DNA from: Thauera aminoaromatica S2
GTDB taxonomy: Bacteria > Pseudomonadota > Gammaproteobacteria > Burkholderiales > Rhodocyclaceae
Assembly: GCF_000310185.1 (NCBI RefSeq)
Contig: NZ_AMXD01000021.1
Coordinates: forward strand, 1-39,491
Length of the DNA stretch: 39,491 nt
Direction: 5' to 3'
Under the pieces are notes generated by a model. The model was not told where the DNA came from. It searched no databases and saw only the letters and a list, made by a program, of their open reading frames with translations. A program made the translations under genes and the position numbers. Positions 1 through 8,096 of the stretch are shown one piece after another; within the stretch, counting starts at the first letter, position 1; the number at the start of each line of letters is the position of its first letter.

Positions 1-458
1 GACAGCTCGGCGGGCCACGCCTGCTCGCGTCCGGCCAGCCCCACGGCGGCCAGCGCCGCGTGCACGCGCGCCTTGCGGGCGGACGCGGCGATGGCGGGCT
101 GGTGCTTGAAGTCGAGGCCGAAGCTGGCGTTGTCGAACACGTTCAGCCATGGCAGCAGGCTGGCCTGCTGGAACACCAGCGCACTGCGCGGATGCGGGCT
201 ACTGAGGGCTTGGCCAAGAAAGCGCACGTCACCGCTGCTTGCCGCCTCCAGCCCGGCGAGCACGCGCAGCAGGGTCGATTTGCCGCAGCCACTGCCGCCA
301 AGCAGGCAGACGATCTCGCGCCGGCCGATGCCGAGCGAGACGTCCGCGAAGGTCGGGGCGGATTTCGCGTAGGCGAAACACAGGCCCTCGGCGTCGAGCA
401 CCCGTTCCCGCGCGGCGTTGATCGCCAAGGTGGTCGCCAGCGGCTGCGGCGCGTTCAT
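1..458 (-). CDS. Sulfonate/nitrate/taurine-type ABC transporter ATPase (partial, runs off the window)
   Basis: The first ~152 residues of an ABC ATPase are present and the gene continues beyond position 1. The start MNAPQPLATT overlaps the stop of the upstream flavoprotein gene by ATGA (455-458). The Walker A motif GGSGCGKST lies near residues 53-61, and a Q-loop with LVFQQASLLPWLNV follows. The 'QQ..LLPW' form is typical of the SsuB/TauB/NrtD family, which energises uptake of sulfonates, taurine or nitrate. The signature and Walker B motifs lie outside the window. Placement behind sulfur-scavenging genes favours an organosulfur substrate. The permease and binding-protein genes are expected further downstream on the same strand. 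The ATPase call is firm; the substrate is inferred from context. Confidence 0.9.
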   Translation of the reverse strand, partial: MNAPQPLATTLAINAARERVLDAEGLCFAYAKSAPTFADVSLGIGRREIVCLLGGSGCGKSTLLRVLAGLEAASSGDVRFLGQALSSPHPRSALVFQQASLLPWLNVFDNASFGLDFKHQPAIAASARKARVHAALAAVGLAGREQAWPAEL

Positions 459-1540
459 GCTGCGCAGGCTCCGGCCTGCCTGGCGAGTTCGCCCTGCAAC
501 TGCGTCAGGCTGGGGGTGATGACCGGGATGAAGGCGCCTTCCACCCAGCGCCGCGCGAAGTCGCGATGCTGGTCGCGCAGGTAAGCCCGCCCACCACTGG
601 CGTCGAGCTCCAGGCCCAACGCGGTCTGGGCGATCTCGGCGAGGCGGATGCGAATTCGGAACAGCGCCGCCGGCTCGCTCACGAAGCGGCCGCTCGCCAG
701 ACCCTCGCGCACGGCGCCCACGAGTCGCTCCAGTTCGGCCGACACTTCGCCGACGCGCGGCAGCAGGATGGCGTGCGCGCCCTTGCCCTGCTCGGCAGCG
801 GTGCGTAGCGCGATGCGTGCGAGGCCGATCGACATGCCCAGTTGCAGCGACAGGAAGGCCGGACGCACGCCGGGGCAGAAGCTGCGCGCGTCTTCGTGCA
901 GCACATGCTCCGGCCCGATATCGGCGGCGCGAATGTCGATGGCCGCGGTGTTGCTGCCACGCAGCGCGACCAGATCGAGGTCTGCGCTGCGCGTCACGCC
1001 GGACTCGCTGTCGGTGATGGCGACCACCATCGGTGCCGCCCCGTCGCTGCGCGCGACTGCGGCGGCGACGATGAAGCCGGCCTTGCGCAGGTTCGTCACC
1101 CAGGGCAGCCGGCCGTCGAGTTGCCAGCGCTCCCCCTTGGCCGTGGCGTTCAACTGCAGCGACTCGATGCCGGAGAGGAACTTCATCGCGTTCGACAACC
1201 CGGTGGCGCCGGCGAACTCGCCCGCGAGCAGCGCCGGCAGCCAGCGCTCGCGCAGCGCCGCGTTGGGCGACTGCAGCAGGTACTCGATGAAGGTGCGCTG
1301 CCCCCAGCACACGAAGGCGGCGGTCAGCGAGCGCTCGGCGATGGCGGCGATTGCCTCGACGCCGTCGAAGGTGTCGCCGCCGTCCCCGCCCAGCGCCTGC
1401 GGCACGCCGATGCGAAACAGCCCGCGCCGGCCCAGCTCCGGAACGAGCTGGTCGGCGTCGGCGTTGCCAAGGTTGTAGGCCTCGGCGTTGATAGAGAACC
1501 AGCTCAGGTCTGCGTCGACCGCATCAATGCGCGCATTCAT
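455..1540 (-). CDS. Acyl-CoA dehydrogenase-like flavoprotein (short form)
   Basis: This 361-aa protein has the acyl-CoA dehydrogenase/DszC-like fold order: an alpha N-terminal domain (RRGLFRIGVPQALGGDGGD), a beta middle domain (GRLPWVTNLRKAGFIVAAA) and an alpha C-terminal domain ending in GGRAYLRDQHRDFARRW. Many acyl-CoA dehydrogenases are ~380-400 aa, so this is slightly short. The start MNARIDAVD is chosen because it overlaps the upstream CMD gene stop by ATGA (1537-1540); the reading frame stays open further upstream but inside that gene. Such flavoproteins in sulfur clusters are thought to oxidise or oxygenate organosulfur compounds with reduced flavin or an electron acceptor. The exact reaction is unknown. 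It is co-transcribed between a CMD-like protein and an ABC importer ATPase. Confidence 0.85.
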   Translation of the reverse strand: MNARIDAVDADLSWFSINAEAYNLGNADADQLVPELGRRGLFRIGVPQALGGDGGDTFDGVEAIAAIAERSLTAAFVCWGQRTFIEYLLQSPNAALRERWLPALLAGEFAGATGLSNAMKFLSGIESLQLNATAKGERWQLDGRLPWVTNLRKAGFIVAAAVARSDGAAPMVVAITDSESGVTRSADLDLVALRGSNTAAIDIRAADIGPEHVLHEDARSFCPGVRPAFLSLQLGMSIGLARIALRTAAEQGKGAHAILLPRVGEVSAELERLVGAVREGLASGRFVSEPAALFRIRIRLAEIAQTALGLELDASGGRAYLRDQHRDFARRWVEGAFIPVITPSLTQLQGELARQAGACAA

Positions 1541-2097
1541 GGTTGCAGCACTCCGGGGCGGAAGTCCTGCAACTGCGGGTTGATCTCGCTTGCGGCGAGG
1601 TTGTTGGCGAAGTTGCACAGCGTCGCCAGGCTGATGCCGAGCACCACTTCCAGCGCCTGCGCCTGGGTGAAGCCGGCGTCGAGGAAGGCCTTCAGCTCGC
1701 CATTGCCGACGTTGCCGCGGCTGACGATCACCGCGCGGGTAAAGGCGACGAGGGCGTCGTAGCGCGCAATGCCGGTGATGCCGCGCTGCTGCAGGGCGAC
1801 CACCGTGGCGCGGTCGAAGCCGGCCTTCTTGAGCGCGATCGCCGAGTGGCCGCTGACGCAGAACTCGCAGCCATGCACGCTGGCGGCGGTGATCTGCACC
1901 ACCTCGCGCTCGGCCAGGGTCAGGCTGGCGCGGCCATTGATCTCGCCGACGGTGAAGTAGGTCTCCACCGCGGTGGGCGCGTTGGCCAGCACGCCGATCA
2001 GGTTGGGCACGAAGCCGTTGTTGCCGAGCGCTCGTTCGATGAAGGGGCGGCTGGCTTCCGGGGCGGTTTCGAGGTTTTGCAGGGGCAGACGGGACAT
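1537..2097 (-). CDS. Carboxymuconolactone decarboxylase / AhpD-like protein
   Basis: This 186-aa all-alpha protein carries the AhpD-type redox motif C77-E-F-C80 followed by H84, with E64 upstream (LAEREVV). These residues define peroxidase-type members of the CMD family, which act as thiol reductants of peroxides or as disulfide relays; they differ from true carboxymuconolactone decarboxylases. The start MSRLPLQNLE is preferred over upstream in-frame starts because the upstream stretch looks non-coding and holds the promoter box at 2153-2180. It is the first gene of a tightly overlapped unit with the acyl-CoA dehydrogenase-like protein and the ABC ATPase. A role in coping with peroxide made by flavin-dependent desulfurisation is plausible but inferred. 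Confidence 0.88.
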   Translation of the reverse strand: MSRLPLQNLETAPEASRPFIERALGNNGFVPNLIGVLANAPTAVETYFTVGEINGRASLTLAEREVVQITAASVHGCEFCVSGHSAIALKKAGFDRATVVALQQRGITGIARYDALVAFTRAVIVSRGNVGNGELKAFLDAGFTQAQALEVVLGISLATLCNFANNLAASEINPQLQDFRPGVLQP

Positions 2098-2128
2098 GGG
2101 GTTCGATCCGGATCGGGAAACGGACGCA

Positions 2129-2180
2129 ATTGTGCTGAGCCTGCGCGACGGACCGAACCAAGAAGATCTGCTTTGCTTAT
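2129..2180 (-). promoter_or_regulatory. Promoter region with 28-bp CysB-type candidate box upstream of the CMD-like gene
   Basis: On the plus strand, 2153-2180 reads CCGAACCAAGAA-N8-TTGCTTAT. All 20 fixed positions recur with the same spacing at 25721-25748, upstream of the sbp-like gene. In the direction of transcription the box is ATAAGCAA-N8-TTCTTGGTTCGG. It ends 56 bp before the start codon. A poor -35 (TTCGGT) lies at its promoter-proximal end, 17 bp before a candidate -10 (CACAAT, minus strand, 2129-2134), as expected for an activator-dependent promoter. A CysB/Cbl/SsuR-family regulator is the likely binder (inference). Confidence 0.6.
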
Positions 2181-2219
2181 CAGCGGCGAGCGCATATCCA
2201 TATTGACTCTGGCGCGGTG

Positions 2220-2256
2220 CCGGCCACCTCCGGGATGGTCCGCAGGCGGTGGCCGG
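2220..2256 (-). other. Stem-loop downstream of the amidohydrolase-like gene
   Basis: A perfect 9-bp inverted repeat (CCGGCCACC at 2220-2228 and GGTGGCCGG at 2248-2256, 19-nt loop) lies 36 bp past the stop of the msuE-sfnG-ssuD-amidohydrolase unit. No T-run follows in the direction of transcription. It may stabilise the 3' end or assist termination, but it is not a canonical intrinsic terminator. Confidence 0.4.
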
Positions 2257-2291
2257 TCGCCCCAGGGGCTTGGTCAATCGCCGCCGTGTCG

Positions 2292-3134
2292 TTACAGCCC
2301 GAACAGCCGCGCCGCGTTGCCGTACAGCGCCTTGTCCAGCGCCGACTCGCGCAGGCCCAGCTCGAGGAAGTCGCCGATCGACTGGCGGATCGGGCGGAAG
2401 GGGTAGGACGAGCCGAACAGGAACTGATCCGCCATGAAGCCGTTCGCCGCCTCCACATAGGCCTTGCTACCGGCGACGAAGAGGTACATGTCGGGCACGA
2501 GGTGGATGTTCTCGTAGCGGAAGGCGAGGCCGATCGCCTGCGCCACGTTCGGCCACCAGCCGTGGTAGCTCACGATCGGCAGTTGCGGAAACGCCCGCGC
2601 CACGTTGGCCAGCGGCGCCGGGTCGTTGAAGCGCGGGTCGGGCGTGGTCGGGCCGGTCATCAGGAACACCGGCACGCCGAGCTGCGCGCACACCTCGTAG
2701 ATCGGAAAGTACGCCGGGTCATCGACGTGGTGGGCGGGGCTGCCGAAGCCCGGTTCGATGTCGATGCCCGCCAGCCCGAGGTCGCGGATCGCGCGCTCGG
2801 CCTCCTCCACTGCGGCACGCCCCTGGATCACCGGATCGACGCCGGCGATGCCGAGCAGCTCGTCATGGCCGTGCGTGATGCGGTGGATCAGTTCGCTCGG
2901 CAGGTGCTGCGACGGCGTGTGGCGACCGACCACGACGGCCTTGCTCAGCCCCGCGTCGCGCACTTCGGCGAGGAAACCCTCCTGTGTGTGGGAACGCGTG
3001 AAGTGCTCGTCGCTGCCGCGTGTGCCCACGCGCCGGTTGAGCCAGCGCGCGGTGTCGTATTCGGGTGTGCCCGGCGTGGCCCCGAAGAAGTCGTGCAGGA
3101 AAGCCGGCCGGCAGCGCATGTCGATGACTTTCAT
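2292..3134 (-). CDS. Amidohydrolase-2-fold protein lacking the usual metal ligands
   Basis: This 280-aa protein resembles the amidohydrolase-2 (PF04909-type) TIM-barrel family: an N-terminal beta strand VIDMRCRP, an internal [11 protein letters not shown] segment with H191, and [10 protein letters not shown] near the C-terminus. Family enzymes normally have D-x-H-x-H at the start and G-S-D-Y-P at the end to bind metal. Here these read D5-M-R7-C-R9 and G-S-S243-Y-P, so three ligands are replaced. The start MKVIDM overlaps the ssuD stop by ATGA (3131-3134). It is the last gene of the msuE-sfnG-ssuD operon, so a role in processing an aldehyde, acid or lactone left after desulfonation is possible. 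The activity is unknown, and it may be metal-independent or non-catalytic. Confidence 0.8.
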   Translation of the reverse strand: MKVIDMRCRPAFLHDFFGATPGTPEYDTARWLNRRVGTRGSDEHFTRSHTQEGFLAEVRDAGLSKAVVVGRHTPSQHLPSELIHRITHGHDELLGIAGVDPVIQGRAAVEEAERAIRDLGLAGIDIEPGFGSPAHHVDDPAYFPIYEVCAQLGVPVFLMTGPTTPDPRFNDPAPLANVARAFPQLPIVSYHGWWPNVAQAIGLAFRYENIHLVPDMYLFVAGSKAYVEAANGFMADQFLFGSSYPFRPIRQSIGDFLELGLRESALDKALYGNAARLFGL

Positions 3135-4279
3135 GCCGCCGCCTTCACCGCTGCCGGGGTCCTGACCGTGCTCTGGTCGAACGGGCCGCCGGTGATCACC
3201 TGATCCTGGATCGTCACCGGCGCCTTGCCTGGCAGCAGCGGGAACACCAGCTCGGCGAAGCGCCAGGCTTCCTCGAGATGCGGATAGCCGGAGAGCACGA
3301 AGCTGTCGACGCCCAGATCGGCATATTCCCTGAGGCGCGTCGCCACGGTGTGCGGATCGCCCACCAGCGCCGTGCCCGCACCGCCGCGCACCAGGCCCAC
3401 GCCCGCCCACAGGTTGGGGCTGACCTCGAGCTTGTCGCGCCGGCCGCCGTGCAGCGCAGCCATGCGGCGCTGGCCTTCGGAATCCATCGTCGCGAAGCGC
3501 GCCTGCACCTTGGCGATGGTGTCATCGTCGAGGCGGCTGATGAGCTTGTCGGCCTCGGCCCAGGCTTCCTCGTTGGTCTCGCGCACGATCACGTGCAGGC
3601 GGACGCCGAAGCGGACCTTGCGCCCGCGCCTCGCCGCACGCGCACGCACGTCGGCGATCTTCTCGGCCACCGCCGCGGGCGGCTCGCCCCAGGTCAGGTA
3701 GGCGTCGACATGCTCGGCCGCGAGGTCGTGGGCGGCGTTCGACGAGCCGCCGAAATACAGCGGCGGATAGGGTTTCTGCAGCGCGGGAAAGAGCAGTTGC
3801 GCGCCCTTCACCTTGTGATGTCCGCCCTCGTAATCGACCGTCTCGCCCTGCAGCAGTCGGCGCCAGATGGTGAGGAACTCGCTCGCCTCGTCGTAGCGCG
3901 CGTCGTGGTCGAGGAAGATGCCGTCGCCGGCCAGCTCCGCCGAGTCGCCGCCCGCCACCACGTTGAGCAGCAGCCGGCCCCGGGTGGCCTGGTCCAGTGT
4001 CGCCGCCATGCGCGCGGCGGCGGTCGGCTTGGTCAGCGCGGTGCGCAGCGCCACCAGCAGCTTGAGCTTGCGCGTCACCGGCGCCACGCTGCCCGCCACC
4101 ACCCAGGGGTCGAGGCAGCCGCTGCCGGTGGGGATCAGGATGCCGTCGTAGCCCAGGTTGTCGGCGGTCACCGCGATCTGCTGCATGTATTCGATGCTGA
4201 CCGGGCGCCCGGAGCTGGACTTGCCGAGGTAGCGCGTGTCGCCGGCGGTGGGCAGGAACCAGAAGATGTCGAGACTCAT
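3131..4279 (-). CDS. ssuD: FMNH2-dependent alkanesulfonate monooxygenase
   Basis: This 382-aa luciferase-like monooxygenase matches SsuD along its whole length, starting [14 protein letters not shown] and including [40 protein letters not shown] and [11 protein letters not shown]. SsuD cleaves the C-S bond of alkanesulfonates with FMNH2 and O2, giving sulfite and an aldehyde in the cytoplasm. The residues aligned with the E. coli active site are present: C55, H229, R298 and Y332, each one position later than in E. coli. The length equals the family norm. It follows sfnG after a 14-bp gap and overlaps the amidohydrolase-like gene. The MsuE-type reductase encoded in the same unit can supply FMNH2. 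Expression probably comes from the sigma-54 promoter at 6081-6096. Confidence 0.96.
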   Translation of the reverse strand: MSLDIFWFLPTAGDTRYLGKSSSGRPVSIEYMQQIAVTADNLGYDGILIPTGSGCLDPWVVAGSVAPVTRKLKLLVALRTALTKPTAAARMAATLDQATRGRLLLNVVAGGDSAELAGDGIFLDHDARYDEASEFLTIWRRLLQGETVDYEGGHHKVKGAQLLFPALQKPYPPLYFGGSSNAAHDLAAEHVDAYLTWGEPPAAVAEKIADVRARAARRGRKVRFGVRLHVIVRETNEEAWAEADKLISRLDDDTIAKVQARFATMDSEGQRRMAALHGGRRDKLEVSPNLWAGVGLVRGGAGTALVGDPHTVATRLREYADLGVDSFVLSGYPHLEEAWRFAELVFPLLPGKAPVTIQDQVITGGPFDQSTVRTPAAVKAAA

Positions 4280-4293
4280 GTCTTTCCCCGTCC

Positions 4294-5406
4294 TCAGGCC
4301 GCTTCGGCCAGTTCGGGTGCCGGCTTCGCGGCAGCAGCCTTCGCCTCAAGCGCGCGCACCAGCGGCAGCACCTTCTCGCCGAAGTAGGCCACTTCCTCCT
4401 GGAAGTGCAGGAAGCCGCTCAGCACCAGATCCACGCCGACCGCCTTCAGCGCGACGATGCGCTCGGCGATCTGCTGCGGCGTGCCGATCAGGTTGGTCTT
4501 GAAGCCGTCGTTATACTGCACCAGATCCTGGAAGGTGGACTTGGCCCAGTTGCCTTCGCCTTCCGGGCTCGCCTTGCCGGCCTGCTTCACCGCGTCGCCG
4601 AAGGCATTGACCGCCTCCGGGTCGGCCTTGTCGATGATCTCCTGCAGCACCGCCTGCGCCTCTTCCTCTGTGTCGCGGGCGATGATGAAGGCATTGACGC
4701 CGACCTTGACCCGGTGCCCGTTGGCGGCCGCCTTGGCGCGGATATCGTCGACCTGCGCCTTGATGCCTTCGACGGTGTTGCCGTTGGTGAAATACCAGTC
4801 GGACACCCGGGAAGCCATGTCGCGCGCGGCGCGCGAACTGCCGCCCTGGAAGATCTCCGGATGCGGCTGCTGCAGGGGCTTGGGCTTCAAGGTGTAGTCG
4901 TGGAAGCGGTAGAAGTCGCCCTTGTAGGTGAAGTTGTCCTGGGTCCAGATGCCCTTGAGCACCTCGATGAACTCCTGCGAGCGGCGATAGCGCTCGTCGT
5001 GTTCCAGCCAGGGCTCGCCGATGCCGTGGAACTCGCCGCGGAACCAGCCCGACACCACATTGACCGCCACGCGGCCGCCGGTGAGTTGGTCGATGGTGGC
5101 GATCTGCTTGGCCAGCACCGCCGGATGCCACGGCCCGGGCAGCACCGCGGCGATCACGCGCAGCTTTTCGGTCGCGGCCAAGAGCGCATGGCTGATCGCC
5201 ACCGACTCGTGCTGGTATTCGGCGCCATAGCCGGCGGTGAAGCGGATCTGCGACAGGGCGTAGTCGAAACCTGCGTGCTCGGCGATCTGCGCCAGCTTGC
5301 GGTTGTAGTCGATGTCCCAGCTCGTGCGCTGCTCGATCTTGCTGACGACCAGCCCGCCACTGACGTTGGGCACCCAGTAGGCGAATTTGATGTTGTCGCG
5401 ACTCAT
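4294..5406 (-). CDS. sfnG: FMNH2-dependent dimethylsulfone monooxygenase
   Basis: This 370-aa luciferase-like monooxygenase is close to Pseudomonas SfnG along its length: [20 protein letters not shown] near the N-terminus, then [38 protein letters not shown] and [17 protein letters not shown]. SfnG converts dimethylsulfone with O2 and FMNH2 to methanesulfinate, which is later oxidised to methanesulfonate and desulfonated. An alanine-rich tail ([17 protein letters not shown]) extends the C-terminus. It sits between msuE (32-bp gap) and ssuD, so the operon can pass flavin and intermediates from one step to the next. In Pseudomonas the sfn genes need SfnR and sigma-54; a sfnR-like gene (22536-23636) and a sigma-54 promoter (6081-6096) are both present here. 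Confidence 0.95.
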   Translation of the reverse strand: MSRDNIKFAYWVPNVSGGLVVSKIEQRTSWDIDYNRKLAQIAEHAGFDYALSQIRFTAGYGAEYQHESVAISHALLAATEKLRVIAAVLPGPWHPAVLAKQIATIDQLTGGRVAVNVVSGWFRGEFHGIGEPWLEHDERYRRSQEFIEVLKGIWTQDNFTYKGDFYRFHDYTLKPKPLQQPHPEIFQGGSSRAARDMASRVSDWYFTNGNTVEGIKAQVDDIRAKAAANGHRVKVGVNAFIIARDTEEEAQAVLQEIIDKADPEAVNAFGDAVKQAGKASPEGEGNWAKSTFQDLVQYNDGFKTNLIGTPQQIAERIVALKAVGVDLVLSGFLHFQEEVAYFGEKVLPLVRALEAKAAAAKPAPELAEAA

Positions 5407-5438
5407 GTGCGTGTTTCCTTGTCTGTCGATCCGGGGGG

Positions 5439-6023
5439 TCAGGCGGCCGCGCGCGCGTTCTTGAGCACGCTCGAGACGACGGGCGCGCGGGGGCGCAGGA
5501 AGGGGCGCGCCCGCTCGGCCGCGAGGTCGATGCGCGCCTGCAGCGCCGGGCTGGTGATCTGATAGCCCTGGATTTCGGCCTCGCTGCCATACACGCCGAT
5601 CGGCAGCGTATGGGCCTGGAAGAAGCTGAACAGCGGGCGAAGCTGGTGCTCGATGACCAGCGCGTGGCGGTCGCTGCCGCCGGTGGCGGCCAGCAGCACC
5701 GGCACGTCGATCAGCGCGTTGTGGTCGACGAAATCGAACAGGTGCTTGAACAGCCCGGTGAAGGAGGCGCGATACACCGGGCTCGCCACCACCAGGAAGT
5801 CCGCCGCTTCGATCGCGGCGATGTCGGCCTTGACCTCATCGGGCAACTGCGAGGGGTAGAGCGCGCCGGCCAGCTTGGGGCCGACGGTGCCGAGTTCGAT
5901 CAGGCGCACGTCGATCGAAGCCTGCTCGCCCAGGGCGTCGATCAGCGCTTCGACGACGGTCAGGGTGCGGGAGGGACGTTGCAGGCCGCCGGAAACGGCC
6001 ACGACTTTGATGGGCTTGCTCAT
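5439..6023 (-). CDS. msuE: NADH/NADPH-dependent FMN reductase of the MsuE type
   Basis: This 194-aa flavodoxin-fold reductase has the FMN phosphate loop SGGLQRPSRT near residue 11 and the flavin-contact segment ASPVYRASFTGLFKHLFDF. It matches MsuE/SsuE-type reductases (~180-200 aa), which use NAD(P)H to make the free FMNH2 needed by SsuD, MsuD and SfnG. The start MSKPIKVVAVSGG is chosen because upstream in-frame codons run through the promoter region. It is the first gene of the unit msuE-sfnG-ssuD-amidohydrolase. The sigma-54 -24/-12 element lies 58 bp upstream of the start codon, suggesting control by the SfnR-like activator. Confidence 0.93.
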   Translation of the reverse strand: MSKPIKVVAVSGGLQRPSRTLTVVEALIDALGEQASIDVRLIELGTVGPKLAGALYPSQLPDEVKADIAAIEAADFLVVASPVYRASFTGLFKHLFDFVDHNALIDVPVLLAATGGSDRHALVIEHQLRPLFSFFQAHTLPIGVYGSEAEIQGYQITSPALQARIDLAAERARPFLRPRAPVVSSVLKNARAAA

Positions 6024-6080
6024 GCTTTCACCTTTGTGGGTTGTGTGCGGCGTGCCAGGGTTGGCACTTGCATGAGCATT

Positions 6081-6096
6081 AGCACGGTGCGTGCCA
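6081..6096 (-). promoter_or_regulatory. Sigma-54 (-24/-12) promoter of the msuE operon
   Basis: Read on the minus strand, the element is TGGCACGCACCGTGCT, with GG-N10-GC spacing and 5-bp spacing between TGGCAC and GTGCT. The sigma-54 consensus is TGGCAC-N5-TTGCW, so only one consensus base differs. It lies 58 bp upstream of msuE. A box CTCAAGC-N2-CTGTTTTA-CAAGCAC (plus-strand 6105-6128) begins 32 nt upstream of the TGG; the same box at the same distance precedes the metQ sigma-54 promoter. Confidence 0.8.
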
Positions 6097-6104
6097 GGAG
6101 CTTT

Positions 6105-6128
6105 GTGCTTGTAAAACAGTGGCTTGAG
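6105..6128 (-). promoter_or_regulatory. Shared upstream box of the msuE sigma-54 promoter
   Basis: On the minus strand this reads CTCAAGC CA CTGTTTTA CAAGCAC. It matches the metQ upstream box (9021-9043) except for the two middle bases and one extra base. It contains CAAGC as a direct repeat 14 bp apart. It abuts the -24 element, so it may bind the activator, a co-regulator or a DNA-bending protein; which one cannot be told from sequence. Confidence 0.5.
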
Positions 6129-6143
6129 AATATGGCGTCGACG

Positions 6144-6195
6144 CTGCTGCTGGCGCCGCAGCAGAGGCCGGATCGAACTGCTGCTCACGCAGCAG
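6144..6195. promoter_or_regulatory. Two CTGCTGC/GCAGCAG inverted repeats, candidate activator sites
   Basis: Two 7-bp inverted repeats with identical arms lie upstream of the msuE sigma-54 promoter: CTGCTGC-N7-GCAGCAG at 6144-6164 and CTGCTGC-N4-GCAGCAG at 6178-6195. Their centres are about 32 bp apart, roughly three helical turns, and about 60 and 90 bp upstream of the -24 element. That is where upstream activating sequences for sigma-54 activators are usually found. The unequal spacers weaken the case, and no such pair was seen upstream of metQ. Confidence 0.35.
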
Positions 6196-6280
6196 CTGCG
6201 CCTCCAGCCCGGAATGGCGCGATATGCCGTGCATCGCGCCAAAAGGAGTGGTGTTCGGCGCGGTCGGGATTCATCACGCC

Positions 6281-6320
6281 AAAAACGCCGATCCCGCCAC
6301 TATGAGCGCGGCGGGATCGG
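6281..6320 (-). terminator. Intrinsic terminator of the metQNI operon
   Basis: A perfect 11-bp stem (CCGATCCCGCC at 6288-6298 and GGCGGGATCGG at 6310-6320) encloses an 11-nt loop. On the minus strand it is followed by a T-run (plus-strand A5 at 6281-6285). It lies 56 bp past the metI stop, as expected for the end of the metQ-metN-metI transcript. It insulates the msuE operon from that transcript. Confidence 0.85.
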
Positions 6321-6375
6321 TATTTGCATGATTGCAGGGTGGAGGGGGTGGCGCCGATCCGTTCGGCGCGGGTCT

Positions 6376-7032
6376 TCAGCCCCGCTTGTTCAGCCTCAGC
6401 GCCAGCCGGTCGCCGCCGAACTGGATCACGGTCACCAGCGCCACCAGCAGCACGATCACGGTCAGCATCACGTCGGTGTCGAAGCGCTGATAGCCGTAGC
6501 GGTAGGCGAGGTCGCCCAGCCCGCCGGCGCCGATCGCCCCCGCCACCGCCGAGGCGTTGATCATGCTCACCAACGTGATCGTGAAGCCGGCGACGATGCC
6601 CGGCCGGGCCTCGGGCAGCAGCACGTGCCAGATGATGTGCCAGCGCTTGCAGCCCATCGCCTGCGCCGCTTCGATGAGACCGCGATCGACCTCGCGCAGG
6701 CTCACTTCGGCGATGCGGGCGAAGAAGGGGACCGCGGCCGCACTCAGCGGCACGATCGCCGCCCACACCCCGTAGCTGGTGCCGACGAGCAGGCGGGTGA
6801 TCGGGATCATCGCCACCATCAGGATCAGGAACGGGATCGAGCGGACGACGTTGACCACGCTGCCCAGCACGCTGTTGGCCCAGCGCGCCGCGAAGATGCC
6901 GTCGCGCGCGGTGGCGACCAGGATCAGCGCCAGCGGAATGCCGAGCAGCAGCGTGATCAGCGACGACACGCCGATCATCACGAAGGTCTCCCACGCGCCG
7001 GTGAGCAGTCGATCAATGAGCAAGGGCGACAT
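6376..7032 (-). CDS. metI: Methionine-type ABC transporter permease
   Basis: This 218-aa inner-membrane protein has about five hydrophobic segments and the permease EAA loop ([17 protein letters not shown] to the LPEARPGI segment) that docks on the ATPase. Length and sequence match MetI. With MetN and MetQ it forms an importer for methionine or related small sulfur compounds. The start overlaps the 3' end of metN by 20 bp, indicating translational coupling. It is the last gene of the operon; the terminator at 6281-6320 follows. Because the operon is driven by a sigma-54 promoter like that of msuE, the substrate could be another organosulfur compound (inference). Confidence 0.93.
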   Translation of the reverse strand: MSPLLIDRLLTGAWETFVMIGVSSLITLLLGIPLALILVATARDGIFAARWANSVLGSVVNVVRSIPFLILMVAMIPITRLLVGTSYGVWAAIVPLSAAAVPFFARIAEVSLREVDRGLIEAAQAMGCKRWHIIWHVLLPEARPGIVAGFTITLVSMINASAVAGAIGAGGLGDLAYRYGYQRFDTDVMLTVIVLLVALVTVIQFGGDRLALRLNKRG

Positions 7033-8092
7033 AACCCAGTCCTCCCACCTTGTCGGCCAGGCCGCGTGCGCGGTGGAGAATGTCTTCTGCCGGTTCGCTC
7101 GAATCCACGCTCACCAGCAGATGGCCCTGCGCGCGTCCCTGGATGCGGTCGATGCCGCCATGCACGAGCCGCGTGCCGGCGCCCAGCACGCTGGCGATCG
7201 ACAGCAGGTCGGGGTCGCGGCGGCTGACGCCGGTGAAGTGCAGGTCGAGCAGCAGCGCGCGCGCTTCGCCGCTGCGCTCGGGGTGGATGCGGCCGTTGAG
7301 GTCGTCGGGCAGGTCGTGATGCACGGTGCCGAGCAGGCTGCGCGTGACCTCGTGCTGCGGGTCGCCGAACACCTGCCACACCGGACCTTGCTCCACCACG
7401 CGGCCGCGTTCCAGCACCACCACGCGATGGCAGATCTCGTGGATCACCTCCATCTCGTGGGTGATCAGCACGATGGTGAGGCCCAGGCGCTGGTTGATGT
7501 CCTTCAGCAGCGCGAGGATGGCCTGCGTGCTCTCCGGGTCGAGTGCCGACGTGGCCTCGTCGCACAGCAGGATTTCCGGCTGGTGCACCAGGGCGCGGGC
7601 GATGCCCACGCGCTGCTTCTGCCCGCCCGACAACTGCGCCGGATACCTGTCCCGCTTCTCCGCCAGACCGACCAGCTCCAGCAGCTCGGCCACGCGGCGC
7701 TCGATGTCGGCCGCGCTCGTGCCCGCCACCTTCAGCGGCAGGGCCACGTTCTGCCACACCGTCTTCGCCGACATCAGGTTGAAGTGCTGGAAGATCATGC
7801 CGACACGCCGGCGCAGACCGACGAGCTGGCTCTCGTCGAGCGTGGCGATGTCGCGCCCGTCGATCACCACCTTGCCGCTGCTCGGGTCTTCCAGGCGGTT
7901 CAGGGTGCGGATCAGCGAGGACTTGCCGGCGCCGCTGCGGCCGATGATGCCGAAGATCTCGCCGCGCTGGATGTCGAGGTCGATGTCTTCCAGCGCGGTG
8001 ACCGCGCCGCGGCCGGTGTCGTAGGTCTTGCCGATCGCCCCCAGCCGGATGTGGGCGAGCGACTGCTCGATGCGGGTTGCAAGCCGGTCCAT
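7013..8092 (-). CDS. metN: Methionine-type ABC transporter ATP-binding protein
   Basis: This 359-aa ABC ATPase has Walker A GRSGAGKS at residues 51-58, signature LSGGQKQR, Walker [13 protein letters not shown] and the switch histidine in LITHEME. After the ATPase domain there is a C-terminal NIL-type regulatory domain (about residues 270-350), the part that in MetN senses internal methionine and inhibits transport. The start [10 protein letters not shown] lies 4 bp after the metQ stop; the N-terminus is about ten residues longer than usual, so a later start is possible. It couples ATP hydrolysis to import through MetI. Confidence 0.93.
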   Translation of the reverse strand: MDRLATRIEQSLAHIRLGAIGKTYDTGRGAVTALEDIDLDIQRGEIFGIIGRSGAGKSSLIRTLNRLEDPSSGKVVIDGRDIATLDESQLVGLRRRVGMIFQHFNLMSAKTVWQNVALPLKVAGTSAADIERRVAELLELVGLAEKRDRYPAQLSGGQKQRVGIARALVHQPEILLCDEATSALDPESTQAILALLKDINQRLGLTIVLITHEMEVIHEICHRVVVLERGRVVEQGPVWQVFGDPQHEVTRSLLGTVHHDLPDDLNGRIHPERSGEARALLLDLHFTGVSRRDPDLLSIASVLGAGTRLVHGGIDRIQGRAQGHLLVSVDSSEPAEDILHRARGLADKVGGLGYVALAH

Positions 8093-8096
8093 GGTG

